The notes: a model not told the origin generated them from the sequence alone. A stretch of 64,000 nt of DNA from Pseudogymnoascus destructans (GCF_001641265.1 NW_020167520.1:2294001-2358000), one strand, 5' to 3'. Shown: positions 1 to 11,252, numbered from the stretch's first letter. Program-made: numbers and translations.

Positions 1-814
1 CATCCGCAGGGCCGTCATTCTCGCTTTTTGCAACAGCCGGAGTATTTTCAGTGAGCGAGATTTCCTCGTTCCTCGTTTTAGTCTTCATTTTCCGCATCTT
101 AAACCACACCATCATTCCCATGATAGACAACAGCAAAAATGCAGTCACAACGCCCATAACTATCTTGCCGGGGTCACCGAGGAACTCATCATCGATCTCC
201 TTGACAGACCAAGGGTAGCAGTTTGACTTCACGACAATGTAGATACCGAGGCCGAGATAGAGGAATGGTATTATGAATGAAGCATATTTTTCGGCCAGGC
301 GTACGATATGCCTCTGCTTCATAATAAGAAAGGCGATAAAGCACCAGATGCCGAGTAGAATGTAGTAGAGCACGACGTAGACGGCGACCTCGGCGCCCTT
401 CGCTTGGGAGAAGAGAGGTATATAGGTGCCGATATTGTCGCCCCCATTCAGGATCGTAATGAGGGCAACCTTGAAGACTGATTTGGCGATGCACTGGGAT
501 TCCGATTCTTCTTCCTCCGTATCATCCTTTTTGGGGAAGAGCAGGTCAAAGAGTTTCCATACACCAAGCAGAATGGGTAATAGGCCTAAAAAGCCAATAG
601 GTTCAGACGGGAGTGCCACCGCAACGGCAAACCCGATTAGACTGACAACTACAATGACGGTGAAACCGATGTATTGCCCAAGAGTGATCTTAAGGGGAGT
701 GAGATTCCTAGAGGTTGACGACTCGGCGAAGAAGGTCACGAGAACAAACGCGTCGTCGATGTTGGTCAGGACGAACGTAAGACATGCTGTGCCAATAGCA
801 CTGCCGAACTGCAT
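1..814 (-). CDS. Cadmium resistance transporter family (CadD-like) membrane protein, 3' end beyond window
   Basis: The minus strand encodes a polytopic membrane protein that starts MQFGSAIGTACLTF at 814 and stays open to the window edge, so the C-terminus is missing. An in-frame stop lies upstream with no other ATG between, which supports this start. Seen: an N-terminal hydrophobic segment ending TNIDDAFVLVTFFAES, a second one with SEPIGFLGLLPILLG, a charged cytoplasmic-type linker rich in E and K (KKDDTEEEESESQ), then GGDNIGTYIPLF, and at least three more hydrophobic stretches. The paired NIDD and GGDNIG motifs are the hallmark of the CadD family, whose bacterial members confer cadmium resistance; fungal members are annotated the same way but mostly untested. 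Metal specificity is inference. No intron is needed in the visible part. Confidence 0.85.
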   Translation of the reverse strand, partial: MQFGSAIGTACLTFVLTNIDDAFVLVTFFAESSTSRNLTPLKITLGQYIGFTVIVVVSLIGFAVAVALPSEPIGFLGLLPILLGVWKLFDLLFPKKDDTEEEESESQCIAKSVFKVALITILNGGDNIGTYIPLFSQAKGAEVAVYVVLYYILLGIWCFIAFLIMKQRHIVRLAEKYASFIIPFLYLGLGIYIVVKSNCYPWSVKEIDDEFLGDPGKIVMGVVTAFLLLSIMGMMVWFKMRKMKTKTRNEEISLTENTPAVAKSENDGPAD

Positions 815-1121
815 AATAGCAGCTGTCGGTTCAGAGAACACGTCTCGGTATGGGGGAGGTTCAGGGGCAGGAGGAAGAAACAAATGGTTGAGAGGAAAAC
901 ACGCTGCCGCAGATCGTGCAGCTGCTCACCTAGCGCGGGCGGGCAAAACGCACGACATCTATCAAATGCGGGAGTGCCTTTGGTGACAACAACCCCAAAT
1001 CTGCCCGTGATGCGGAATCCTTAATAATATGAAGTGTAATTACTAAAGCTATAAAGTTATCTTAAGTAGACATCTATAGCTTTATAGCACTGAGACATCT
1101 TTTCTAGTCTACACATACGCC
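815..1121. other. Intergenic, short AT-rich repeat
   Basis: Upstream region of the CadD-like gene. Around 1021-1095 a short imperfect inverted repeat is seen (CTATAAAGTTATCTT / CTATAGCTTTATAG). Nothing else is recognised. Confidence 0.4.
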
Positions 1122-1600
1122 ATGACTTTGAAAGTGCCAAGCCTGACCCTCTATTGAGACTCCAACACACTTGATCTCCTTTCGTTGCCAAACTCGAAGC
1201 CTGCCTGCGAGTCTCCTACCTGCCTTATTCTGTACACACGGGGGCTTCAACAGAGTCTCCGAAGGGGAAGCTTCCGTATGTGCGGATTGATGAAGAGGAC
1301 GAACAATTAACCCCGGTCAGCGACTCTACGGATTACGCGGACGTTGATCAAATTAGAAGCCGTCGACGACCTGAATGCATACCTCCCCCCCGCCTTAGGG
1401 AGCACTAGACCTCGCCATTCGACCCACTTGAAGACAGATCATATAGTCAAGTGATTGCCCAATCTTCTGTACTACGCGGATAGAGTCTATGACGCGTACT
1501 TCCAACTACCGCAAATGGACTTGGCAGAGCGAGCTTGTGTAGTAGCGTTTGGTGTTGAACTATACCCCATTGAATTTCAAATTCCATTCGACCAAAACGG
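1122..1600 (+). pseudogene. Decayed glutathione S-transferase-like (Fax/metaxin-type) remnant
   Basis: Conceptual fragments in shifting frames resemble the thioredoxin-like N-terminus of fungal GST-like proteins related to failed axon connections. An ATG at 1122 gives MTLKVPSLTLY then a stop. A second frame gives SPFVAKLEACLRVSY, then ESPKGKLPYVRIDEED and VSDSTDY (the KGKLPYV and SDS blocks are typical). A third frame gives DDLNAYLPPAL. At least three frame changes and several stops rule out a functional product. Family assignment is from motif order only. Confidence 0.55.
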
Positions 1601-1694
1601 ATGAGCTGCAATTCGACAAGAGACACAGATGGCTGCGGTCATCACGATGGTGGCTACTTTGGTGCGCGGCCCTGAGATATATAGCGTGGTGCTA

Positions 1695-2026
1695 TTTACA
1701 CCCAAACCATGAATTTTGTAACTAAATATATCAACAACTATTTAGTAGTAAAACTATAAAAATGTATATTTAGCCTTTCATAGGCATTTAAAGTGTCTTA
1801 TTTGAATTTTAAAGCAATTAGGCTTATAGTCATTAAGATACTAAGTTTTGGCCCCCACTTTAGACCTAAGTCTTAATATCTTAATGACTAGTTATAAGCC
1901 TAATTGCCTTCAAATTCAAAGAAGACACTTTAAATGCCTATAAAAGGCTAAATATACATTTTTATAGTTTTACTACTAAATAGTTGTTGAGATAGTTAGT
2001 TACAAAATTCATGGTTTGGGTGTAAA
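1695..2026. repeat. Foldback (long inverted repeat) element, about 330 bp
   Basis: The left arm begins TTTACACCCAAACCATGAAT at 1695 and the right arm ends with its reverse complement at 2026. The arms match almost perfectly over roughly 150 bp each, around a loop near 1845-1875. There is no coding capacity. This is the structure of a foldback MITE or similar non-autonomous element. No convincing target duplication is visible. Confidence 0.75.
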
Positions 2027-2327
2027 ATGGGGTGGGCAACTCGTTCGTGTGGGCAACTCGTACGTGAAATACGTTATATGACCGCGCTATTAAGTATGAT
2101 GATGCGCTGTATAAGTGATTTCTTTAGTCCATTTCACACAAAGTATACCAAGCCGTTACCAACTCCATAGAGCCCTATTGTAAGTTCTGTAAGCTCATCT
2201 CATTTTCTCCCTGTTCACATCACATCGTCCGTCTAAAGTTTATACGTTTATTCTATCCCCTACAATTATTCCTACTTACTTCCCTTTCCCCTTCCCTTCT
2301 CACACCCCCATACAATTACAATCCGCC
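2027..2327. promoter_or_regulatory. Upstream region of the erythromycin esterase gene
   Basis: The 110 bp before the ATG are strongly pyrimidine-rich (CTTCCCTTTCCCC tracts at 2277-2310), a common feature of fungal promoters near the transcription start. A short direct repeat GGGCAACTCGT occurs at 2034 and 2052. No TATA box is clear. Confidence 0.35.
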
Positions 2328-3668
2328 ATGCGACCAGGCCTCCCTGAAATCATCCGCGCCACCGCGACCTGCCTCCCTCCCATAACAGACAAGTCATTCG
2401 CATCCCACTTCGACTTCCTCTCCCGCCACCACCTCGTACTCCTCGGGGACTCATCCCACGGGACCTCAGAGTTCTACCACGCCCGCGCCGAAATCACTAA
2501 ACGCTTAATCCAGTACCACGGCTTCACAACCATCGCCCTCGAAGCCGACTGGCCGGACGCAGAATGCATCGATCGGTATATCCGCGAGCGTCCCGGGCCG
2601 CGGACAGAGCTGAGGAAGAATGAACCCCCCGATGCGCCGTTCGAGCGTTTCCCGACGTGGATGTGGCGTAATAAGGAAGTACAGGATTTCACGCACTGGT
2701 TGCGGAACTACAATTCCTCGCAGCGCGGCTTTGATTGCGCGGGGGTCTTCGGGCTGGACCTGTACAGCATGGGCAGCTCGCTGAATGCAGTGGTCAAGTA
2801 CCTCAACTCCGTGGATTCTGTCCTGGCCGAGACGGCTAGGCAGCGGTACGCCTGCCTCGACCCCTGGGTTGACGACCCGTCGGAATACGGGATTGCGTCT
2901 ATGATGTCCCCCGCTTTCAAATCGTGCGAGGAGAACATCTCCTCCGTCCTCATGGACCTTCTAAAGCGGCGCCTCGAGTACGCGGCTGCGAGGGGGGATG
3001 GCGAGGAATTCCACAGCGCGGAGCAGAATGCTCGGCTCGTCGTTGACGCAGAGAGGTATTATAGGTCGATGTTCTACGCTGACGACAAGAGTTGGAATCT
3101 GAGGGATCGGCATATGTTCGATACGTTGAATCGCTTGATGAAGTTCAGAAGGGGGGGAGTGGTGGTGTGGGCGCATAACAGCCATCTTGGGGACGCGAGA
3201 TATACGGATATGACGAGGAGGGGGGAGTTGAATCTGGGACAGTTGTGTAGAGAGAAATGGGGGCCAGGGGTGGCGATTTTGGGGTGCGGGAGCCATGATG
3301 GGACTGTTGCGGCCGCGCACTCCTGGGACGGGGATATGCAGACTATGAGCGTTGTGCCTTCGCGCGAGGATAGCTGGGAAAGAGTCGCGCATAATACGGG
3401 GATGGCGAGTTTTGTGCTTAATATCCGCGAGGCGGGTTTGCATGATGAGCGACTAAAGAGGGCGTTGGAGGAGCAGAAGCTGGAGCGGTTTATTGGGGTT
3501 ATTTATAGGCCGGAGACAGAGAGGCAGAGTCATTATAGTAGGGCGGCGCTGGGGAAGCAGTTTGATGCGTGGTTGTGGTTTGATAGGAAGGAAGCGGTGA
3601 GGCCGTTGGAGAAGAGGCAGTTGAAGACGCCAGCGGGGTTGGAGGAGACTTATCCTTTTGGGTTGTAG
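2328..3668 (+). CDS. Erythromycin esterase family protein
   Basis: Intronless 446-residue protein of the erythromycin esterase family (PF05139). Bacterial EreA/EreB open the macrolide lactone ring; fungal homologues have no established substrate, so the function is annotated at family level only. Seen: LVLLGDSSHGTSEFYHARAE near residue 35-55, with the catalytic-type His and Glu; ALEADWPDAE near 85; and WAHNSHLGDARYTDM near 285, the second His cluster. Length is normal for the family. The ATG follows a pyrimidine-rich leader and sits just before the conserved fold begins. No signal peptide is seen, so it is probably cytosolic. The lack of introns contrasts with most neighbours and would fit an origin by transfer from bacteria, but that is not shown here. 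Confidence 0.88.
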   Translation: MRPGLPEIIRATATCLPPITDKSFASHFDFLSRHHLVLLGDSSHGTSEFYHARAEITKRLIQYHGFTTIALEADWPDAECIDRYIRERPGPRTELRKNEPPDAPFERFPTWMWRNKEVQDFTHWLRNYNSSQRGFDCAGVFGLDLYSMGSSLNAVVKYLNSVDSVLAETARQRYACLDPWVDDPSEYGIASMMSPAFKSCEENISSVLMDLLKRRLEYAAARGDGEEFHSAEQNARLVVDAERYYRSMFYADDKSWNLRDRHMFDTLNRLMKFRRGGVVVWAHNSHLGDARYTDMTRRGELNLGQLCREKWGPGVAILGCGSHDGTVAAAHSWDGDMQTMSVVPSREDSWERVAHNTGMASFVLNIREAGLHDERLKRALEEQKLERFIGVIYRPETERQSHYSRAALGKQFDAWLWFDRKEAVRPLEKRQLKTPAGLEETYPFGL

Positions 3669-4354
3669 GTCCGGCCGCGACGGAAGATGTGATGGAGGGG
3701 GCTACTATAGGTCCTATATCAGGGGCAATGGGGTCGGCCCCCATGAGGCACCCTAACCTTTCATTCAAAGGGTTGAACCACCTGAGGATTAATTTAACTT
3801 ACTGTAAAGGTAACGCTAGCTTTGCCAAATCCATTTCATCTTTCTACATCTTTACTAAGTAGGCTATTGCGCCTTCTAAGGGAATATATCAAACAGGCAT
3901 TTGGAGACCTTTATGCAGTCCTCATATTCTTAAGGGACTCAACTTGCCTGCTCTGCTTACACAACCCTTCATTTTGCAACTTCCTACAAAGATCGATGAG
4001 GGGCTTTTTTAGGTAGATGAGAATGGGACACACTAGGTTTTAGCTACTGGCTGCATACATCTATGTCCTAGACACCCAAGAAGAACATTTGCGAAATGTA
4101 TGCTCGTGGTAGTAAAGCCGGCCAAGTTGAGAGAAGTTGGATTGAGAAATGCTTCTTCCCGAAGTTCAATATGCAGGTTGACTCTAAGGACCCGCTGATT
4201 GACTTCTAAGCGACTAGTGCAGTCCTTGCCTATTTCAACTCCTGCACCCGCCCCCTTCTGCCTTGCCTAAATCACTTTAGCTTCCCTCGCTCATCAGGGT
4301 CAGCGTCTACTTCAATAAAGCTTACTGCTTCTTGTCTATACTGCAATTAATACA
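3669..4354. other. Intergenic region, nothing recognised
   Basis: About 690 bp between two genes. It includes short chance open frames (for example 3822-4016) without a recognisable motif. The last 100 bp before 4355 may be the promoter of the next gene. Confidence 0.4.
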
Positions 4355-5554
4355 ATGTTTGCAGCATTAGTCAACATCATCAATGATGTTGCCCTAGGAC
4401 CAGAGAATCGAAAGGTGAAGAAATATCTCGATGACGCTACATGCGGTAGGTTAATAGTTGCAGATATCTAGTCTATTGCGAGATGTATCTAACTCAGAAT
4501 AGAGTCGGTTGCTCGAGACCTTAGCAAGGTACTTTCGCCGTAACTGAGCGGGTTCAAGGAGCGAGAGCATCTGCAAACTACATTTTATAAGTACTGCACC
4601 GAGGGCCCATCCCAGCAGAAATGCAAGTTTTGTCTTCTCATCTGGTAAAGCAACTGCTTATGGGATATCAGACTAGAATGAAGAAAGCCTCACAAGACAT
4701 GTACGAAGCACCCATTCCGAATCTGTAATCTCCGACGCCGCGCTCCAGCTTCTTTGGAGAAGTTTCCATTTTTACGCCTATCATCCATTTCCCCGGGACT
4801 CTCAACATGGACAGGTCGATTTTGAAGCCTTCCAACGCGCAGTCTTGCTCACAGCCTTCCAATGTGACGGCCTCCTTGGCACCCTGTTACTTGAGTGGTT
4901 CTGGCGCAACGATGCAGCATTCTTCCGCAGAGCCAATTTTGAACGCATGTTCCGAAGCATTGGGGTCCCAGAGACTACAACTCAGCTATTAAATCAGCAA
5001 AATGGTATGACTTCTGCCTTGAGTGATGCTATGGATGTTTTGATCATGGTTGTGCCTCAATTTATGCACGCGGCTCCGTCACCAGAACAGCTCGAGGTTG
5101 TGGCATGGAACCTGTTTGCTAGGGAGACTACCTTGACGCAAAGAGAGGTGAAGCGGGAAGTTGTATCGACCTTGAAGTATTTGTTGCTGAGAATAAGATT
5201 GAACAAAGAGAAATGGAGGTCGTTTTGCCACTTGGGCGATTTCGTAGATGCCAGTCCGGCAGACAAAGAGTTGACTGAGGCGTTAGTCAACAGCCTAACA
5301 GGGGATGGCAGCGAGCAGACCGTCACATCTGACCAGCTTCTTCTAGCAATAGATATAGTAGTAAGTGTTTATTCACATTTCAAGTACGTGAAGAGCAGCT
5401 TTTACTGAATCCTTCACAGCCTAACCTCCAGGCACGATTCTATCAGCTATGGGCTGTCTTGTTCCAACCTTCAGCACCCATCGCTCAGGCGAAATTATCT
5501 CGAGCACCTGAAGCTATGCCAACTCATATCAATGGAGCCGTCTGGGCGATCTAG
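4355..5554 (+). CDS. Unrecognised multi-exon protein
   Basis: A probable gene of unknown function. The proposed start ATG at 4355 gives MFAALVNIINDVALGPENRK, followed by KKYLDDATC and, after a short intron ending TAG at about 4502, ESVARDLSK. A long exon runs from about 4676 to 5360 and includes SQHGQVDFEAFQRAVLLTAF and LLEWFWRNDAAFFRRANFER. A clean donor GTAAGT at 5361 and acceptor CACAG at 5419 join it in phase to a last exon that starts PNLQARFYQLWAVLFQPSAP and stops TAG at 5552-5554. The junctions between 4440 and 4676 are uncertain because my joins there meet stops, so the gene may be damaged at the 5' side. DFEAFQRA recalls an EF-hand-like loop, but I cannot name a family. Confidence 0.5.
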
Positions 5555-5675
5555 AAGCAGAGCCAGTGCTCCAATGAACATGGGCCAGAAAATGTCGATA
5601 AACTCATATATTGCATTTACCTCTGGCCCTCTACCACATCATCATCACCCCTCATCCATAATCACTACTCATTAC

Positions 5676-7621
5676 TCAATAATACAACCCCTCCTGCCAC
5701 CATGCACACCTCTTATTCGCTGTCGTATCCGTTATCTGCGTTCCCAACTTCCCAATATCAATGACCTGGGTACTCGAATTCCCCCCATACAGCGGGAAAA
5801 ACGGCACGCCCTTCTCATTCGGATTCCCATTCATCGCAAAACTCGTAATATAATCCTGCAACGCCTCCGCCACCGTCCTATCAACCGGAAACCCCTGGTT
5901 CAACGTCGATGTGTCCCCGTTGAAGAAAGTGTATGCGACGTCCTCGCCGTGTAGTCCGGGAGGGACGCGGAAGTAGTAGCTGTACGTGTTGTTGCCGTAG
6001 GCGAGGTTGAGGGCGCGCGTGTTGCAGGTGAAGACTGATTCGGAGACGAGGACGGAGGTGCGGGAGAGCTGCGTGGTATAGGGGAGGGAGCCGTCGAAGT
6101 TGGGGGGGTAGAGGTCCGTGACTATGGTGTCGAGGGCCGTGGGGAGGATGGCTGGGACGGAGCCTTGGAGGTACTCCTTGAGGGTGGTGTCGCTGGTGAC
6201 GAAGGGGGAGGCGAAGAGGAAGCCCTCTTCGGAGTTGTGGCCCAGCATGACATTGAGGCTCTTATCGAATTGGCCCTGGAGGAGCAGTTCGCCGGGGAGC
6301 TTGGGGGCGAAGTCTTCGTCGACGGTTGGGCCGTAGGTGAATGTACCGTAGTTGGAAAGACCCGTCACGGCGTAGTTGGTGTAGTACAGTTGCTCAGTCG
6401 TTAGATTGCGAAGATCATCGACCGTGGCGACCTGCTTCTGGGCGATGAGAGATGCGAAGCTGAGGGTCTTCTGAAAGACGGCCTCGTTCTGGTAGTTGCT
6501 CGGGCTTGGGACCCATCCGGGGCTCTGCACGATGGCCTGTTGGAATGGGACCTTGCCCTTCAGCCCACCGTAGGCGGTGATCTGGTGCATAATAGATCCG
6601 CCGCCGGCGCTTTCACCGATTACTGTGACACGGTTTGGGTCACCGCCGAAGAGGTGGATGTTCTTTTGAACCCACTCGAGCGCCAAACGCTGATCGTGCA
6701 GGCCGATATTGGCAGTACCGCTCGCCTGGTACGTAGGTCCGGACAGCCATCCGAACATGCCTAATCGGTAGTTCAGAGCTACAAAGATGATTCCCTTCTC
6801 ATCACCATCTCTGGCACTGTCAAGGAGAGTGGCGGGATTGCCGCTTCCCGTCTTGGAACCTGCAGTGTATCCGCCACCGTAGATCCAGACAAGTACTGGG
6901 GCTACTATTTATCAGCAATGAATACGGTTAGGAGTGGAATAAACTTACCACCGCTCTGCTTGTTCTCCACTTTTGGAGCATCGTAGATCGACTTTGGTGC
7001 ATAAACGTCCAAAAACAAGCAGTCTTCAGTCGTCCCTGCGGCTGGCTTTGGAATGTCATCCAAACTGAAGCCGCCGCCGGAGCCAGAGCCCGAGCCGGGC
7101 CTGGTTAGGTTCTCAATGGGCGTTCCCGTCAGAAACGCCTGGGCAGTCAAGAGCCATGCTATAATCGTTAGCAAGATCTTAATGAAGGCGGCAGATCTAA
7201 GTACCTGGGTTGGCTTGAGGGCAGATGGGATTGCCCGATCCATTGTTGACAGTCGTGTTCCTGTGTTTCGGCGGGACGGGGGCTCTGAAGCGCAGATCGC
7301 CAACTGGCGGGACAGCGTATCTGATGTTACTGAACGTGTAGTAAGGGTGCTTCCCAGTGTCCTATGGCGGTAGTCAGCTACTGTAAATCGTTGAAGCTAT
7401 CCATAACCCATGACTTGAACCTTGAGGCGGCAATTGTCTCACGTCTATAAAAGTAGGCCCAGGCAACCCCGAGTAGCCCGCAACGGAGAGAAATAACTCA
7501 CGTTAATCGAGGCACTCCACAACCCGTATCCCAGATCTACCGTTGGCAACGGCGCCGGCGCCGCCGAAGCAAGCGCAACAGCACCAATGAGAGCAGAAAC
7601 TGAGAGAGAAACGCGAACCAT
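5676..7621 (-). CDS. Secreted type-B carboxylesterase/lipase, four exons
   Basis: Alpha/beta-hydrolase of the carboxylesterase type B family (PF00135), which hydrolyses carboxylic esters. The exons I deduce are 7621-7502, 7361-7205, 7158-6949 and 6901-5676, giving about 570 residues. Each intron has GT-AG ends and the frame is kept. The first 20 residues (MVRVSLSVSALIGAVALASA) form a signal peptide, so the enzyme is probably secreted. Later blocks are NIRYAVPPVGDLRFRAP, EDCLFLDVYAPK, VLVWIYGGGYTAGS (oxyanion hole), and GESAGGGSIMHQ (nucleophile Ser). The Glu and His of the triad lie in the last exon, probably near EEGFLFASP and PPGLHGEDVAYTF. A glycine/serine-rich stretch PGSGSGSGGG sits in exon 3. 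The substrate cannot be predicted. A TATA-like box lies about 50-65 bp upstream of the ATG. Confidence 0.9.
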
Positions 7622-7670
7622 TTTAACTATATCGATCAAGATGGCGTTGCAGAAATTGCAGAAATTGCAC

Positions 7671-7685
7671 ATCCTTATATAGCCT
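7671..7685 (-). promoter_or_regulatory. TATA-like box of the carboxylesterase gene
   Basis: On the minus strand the sequence GGCTATATAAGGATG lies about 50-65 bp upstream of the start codon at 7621, a usual TATA position for a short 5' leader. Confidence 0.5.
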
Positions 7686-8089
7686 CGTAGCTAGTCCCAA
7701 GGCTTCGGTGGTGCCATCATCAAACTCCGTGTATAGCATAGCGAATGCGATAGGACCCGCTTCGGGCCTGGCGTGGCAGGGGAAAGCAGGAGTATCAGGC
7801 ATAGAGCATATGTGCCTCACGTATAGAGCATATGTGTCATTAGTTAGCCAGGGTGTGACCAAACAGGCGCGTTAGAGGGCGCCAGGTCAGATCTATCCGA
7901 CTGAAAACCAAGGGCACGAGCAGATAATTGGCAGATAATTGACTTGTAGGCATGGGGAAGGGTATGTGCAGCGCATCCTAGTGCGTGCTGTGAGTGGTTG
8001 GTGGGACTGGCAGCGCGAAGGTCAGCCATAGTAGATTCGCCGGATGCGTGTAACCGGCTACATGGTGTAACCAGCCAGGGTTAGCACAA
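7686..8089. other. Intergenic, upstream of carboxylesterase
   Basis: Contains two near-identical pieces TATAGAGCATATGTG (about 7799 and 7822) and a doubled GGCAGATAATTG (about 7918-7940). No gene is recognised. Confidence 0.4.
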
Positions 8090-8464
8090 ATAATCATAGG
8101 GCAAAAAAACCATATACCATGCACGACCCCTGTAAAGAACTATATACCATGCATTTTGAAATAAGAACTACGGAGTATATACAGTAAAAATACGATAAGT
8201 CGATGCCTCAGATCCACAAAAATATATCGACTTAATGCATATAACGTACATGTATTACATGTGATTAAATTAAAAATTGAAGCTATTTACATAAACCATG
8301 AGTCTAATGTCCCCTGCCTTTGTGAATTGGCTTCAAGGAGCCTTAACTGTCTCTCAAAACGTTCAAAAGAACGTAAGAACGTTGGTGCTTCTGAGGTGTC
8401 ACTATTCCCAGATTCTGTAAACTCAATCAGAACTTGAATGGCGTTAATCGCAGCATGTGTAGTT

Positions 8465-8711
8465 TGTAAGGACACAGGGCACCCAGCTCACAGTAATAGC
8501 ATATGAGAGTGCGAGTCGGAGGCTAAACAGATGCTATCCTATAGGTCTACTATGAAGGATACAAAAAAGATGAAGAGAGGAACCCCCGTTGGGTCAATCT
8601 CCTTAAGTACCTGAAACGTCCGACTCGGCTAACCTGCCTTCACCCTCACCACGTGACCGTAACCTGCCCGACTCAGATCCTTTCCGTCACTGAGGGACAG
8701 GCATCCTTACA
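8465..8711. mobile_element. Solo LTR, family B
   Basis: 247 bp starting TGTAAGGACACAGGG and ending CATCCTTACA, flanked by the 5-bp duplication TAGTT (8460-8464, 8712-8716). It is inserted in the pogo transposase. It is the reverse orientation of the family B copy at 11007. Confidence 0.85.
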
Positions 8712-9765
8712 TAGTTGGCACAGGCTGTGAAGAAGGCTCATCCTCTTCCTCATCATCTTGAGTGGTATCTGGGACGTATTGTGACATGATATCCTCAAGA
8801 ATAGCATCCCCCCCCTGAAAATCCTCCCACCCCTCTAACTCTTGTATATCCTCATCGACTGGATTTAAAAAGCTCAAAAGATCCATAGAGTCGTGTACAT
8901 TCCCAGCTTGTTGTACTTGTTGATAGAGATTGGTAATATCAGGAAGAGGTTGTGAGGATAGTTGAACTGGCTTTTGAACAATCATACTCTTTCGAAAACA
9001 GTTATAGATTGTCGAGTTTGTAAGGTCGTGATTCCAGGATTGAAGAAGCCATCGAATAGCAAGTCGTATATTCATCGTTTGCACAGGATCTTCATTCCTT
9101 TCAAAAGTGTCAAGGATGTAAAGGAGCCATTGTCGACGGTAATGAGCTTTGACAGAGGCAATGATACCTTGATCTAGGGCTTGAAATCGACTTGTTGCAT
9201 TTGGAGGAAGCCAGATAACTCAGATATTCGCAGGGGGTGGTGTCGATTCGAGGGCCTTGATATGTGCTGAAAAGTTGTCCATGGTGAGAAGAACCTCCCG
9301 TGTTGTACCAATACGAGCATAAAAAGCCCTTAACCATTCTGCCATAATAAACTGATTCATCCAAGCCTTCTTATTCCACCTCCAAACCCCTCCCATTGCT
9401 ATGACGTCGATGTTTCGTAAAGCTCGAGGCGTTTTCGCCTTGCCAATAAACCAAGGAGGACATCGATCAATACCAGCAGCGTTACAACAGAATACGACAG
9501 ACATCCTTGCCTTGTCCATCTTCCTTCCTACTCGAGCCTCCATTGTAGAAAGCCCACGAGATGGCATCATCTTCCAGTATAAACCCGTCTCATCCATGTT
9601 ATAAATGTTGTCCTCTAAATACTCCCCAGCCACTGTCTGAATAGCCCTCATCTCGTCCTCTGCTGTCTCACTGACTGATGCCCCTTCTCCTTGCCTCTTT
9701 CTATTCCGGATGTTGTGACGTAGTCAAAATTTCTGTATCCAAGCAATGCTAAACTCTGGCGAAGG

Positions 9766-10700
9766 TGTCATACTGACATTCGTTGCACTCAGTTTGCTAT
9801 CAAACTCAAGAGCAAACTTAGAAATCTCCTCCTCAAACCTACAAGTCACCATACATATCTTGGCTTATCACACCAACAACAGAAGCAATACTACTCAACA
9901 ATTGCTGCAAACTCTTCTACTACATCTGTTTATGCTACATACATCACGGCATATCATTTGAACACTCATTGAACAAGTTATTAAGAAAATCTCCTCCTTA
10001 AGGGGGTGGGCCAATACTACCACATGGCATATCTCTACCAACTAGAGGCCTAGGAAGATGAACGATAGCTCTAGAAGCTTCTACAACCCTCTATGATTCA
10101 TTACACGTCATCGCTCCTTAGTTACCCACAAGATTGGTTAAGTTATGACATAATTTATCTATAGGTACTCTGACCTTGGACCTCCTTTTCACTTCCTATA
10201 GGCTAGGAACCCAAGAGATGGTTCTATGGGATTCTCTTACGTTCACTACATGATTAGCAAGCTAGTTGTGGGTCGCACTTGATTTCTAATACATTTACCA
10301 AGCCTGGTTAGTCATGGAAAGTCATGGAAAATGAGAGAACTACACTCCTTGGCATAAATAGGATTGCCCTTTCCTTAAGAAAGGGCAAGCAGGCAATACA
10401 GTAAATCGACTAGCACATACTTCTACGTCTTTTCCAAGCTTCCAAGCATTCATATTGTTATTCTCTGTTTTTGAAAAGTCAGTGAGGTGCTAACCTCTGA
10501 CTTACCCCTGAGTTCTCAGACTCAACATTTGTTGCAACTTGTCTAAACCACTTCACCACATCATACACCTGATTGCTGCGTTGTGGAATAGTCTAAGCTA
10601 CAACCCTTTGGCTCTGTTTCCTAAGACAGTGTGTTGTCTTAGTAAAATCATCCCTTCCTTGGGTGGCTAGATTCTCATATCTGGTGCACCCACCATTACA
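9766..10700 (+). mobile_element. Solo LTR, family A (Gypsy)
   Basis: 935 bp starting TGTCATACTGACATTC and ending CCACCATTACA, flanked by GAAGG on both sides (9761-9765, 10701-10705). It is the same LTR as those bounding the Gypsy element at 56877-63596. All copies contain the hairpin CCCTTTCCTTAAGAAAGGG. Loss of the internal region by LTR-LTR recombination is the usual origin of a solo LTR. Confidence 0.9.
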
Positions 10701-11006
10701 GAAGGCTTCCCTTGATATTGTGGTAGTTGTGACCAAATTGGCTTTACCTTCTCTTGTAAGATCTCCGCAGTTGTAAAACCTCCTTTTGAATCGATTCGTT
10801 CTTGCCACTCAAAAAGAATAGCCTCAATATCTGGCCAAGCCACTTCCTGTCAACGTATATTTGTATCGTTCCTCTTCCCTATTGTTGGTGTATTAATCGG
10901 ATCATCAAGGTTGATAAATCGGCTGCTAAGGGATTCCGAGACTGTAGATTGACTAATTTGAATGTTGTACTTCTCAAAAAACCAGGCGATACAATCTTTT
11001 TGGGAA

Positions 11007-11252
11007 TGTAAGGATGCCAAGCCCTCAGTGATGGAAAGCATTGGAGTCGGGCAGGTTACGGCCACGTGGGGAGAGTTAGGGCAGGTTAGCCGAGTCGGAC
11101 CCGTTTCGGGTACTTAAGGGGATTGACCCAACGGGGTTCCTCATCATCTTTTTTGTATCCTTCATAGTAGACCTATAGGATAGCATCCGTTTAGCCTCCG
11201 ACTCGCACTCTCATATGCTATTACTGTGAGCTGGGTGCCCTGTGTCCTTACA
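11007..11252. mobile_element. Solo LTR, family B
   Basis: 246 bp starting TGTAAGGATGCC and ending GTGTCCTTACA, with 5-bp duplication GGGAA on both sides (11002-11006, 11253-11257). It is inserted near the 5' end of the pogo transposase. Confidence 0.85.

Noticed and set aside
3822..4016. Short open frame starting MPNPFHLSTSLL
   Set aside because: It has no motif, no intron signals and no promoter-like sequence; its length is within chance expectation.
5532..5954. Plus-strand open frame overlapping the carboxylesterase
   Set aside because: Shadow of the minus-strand esterase exon, which has full domain support.
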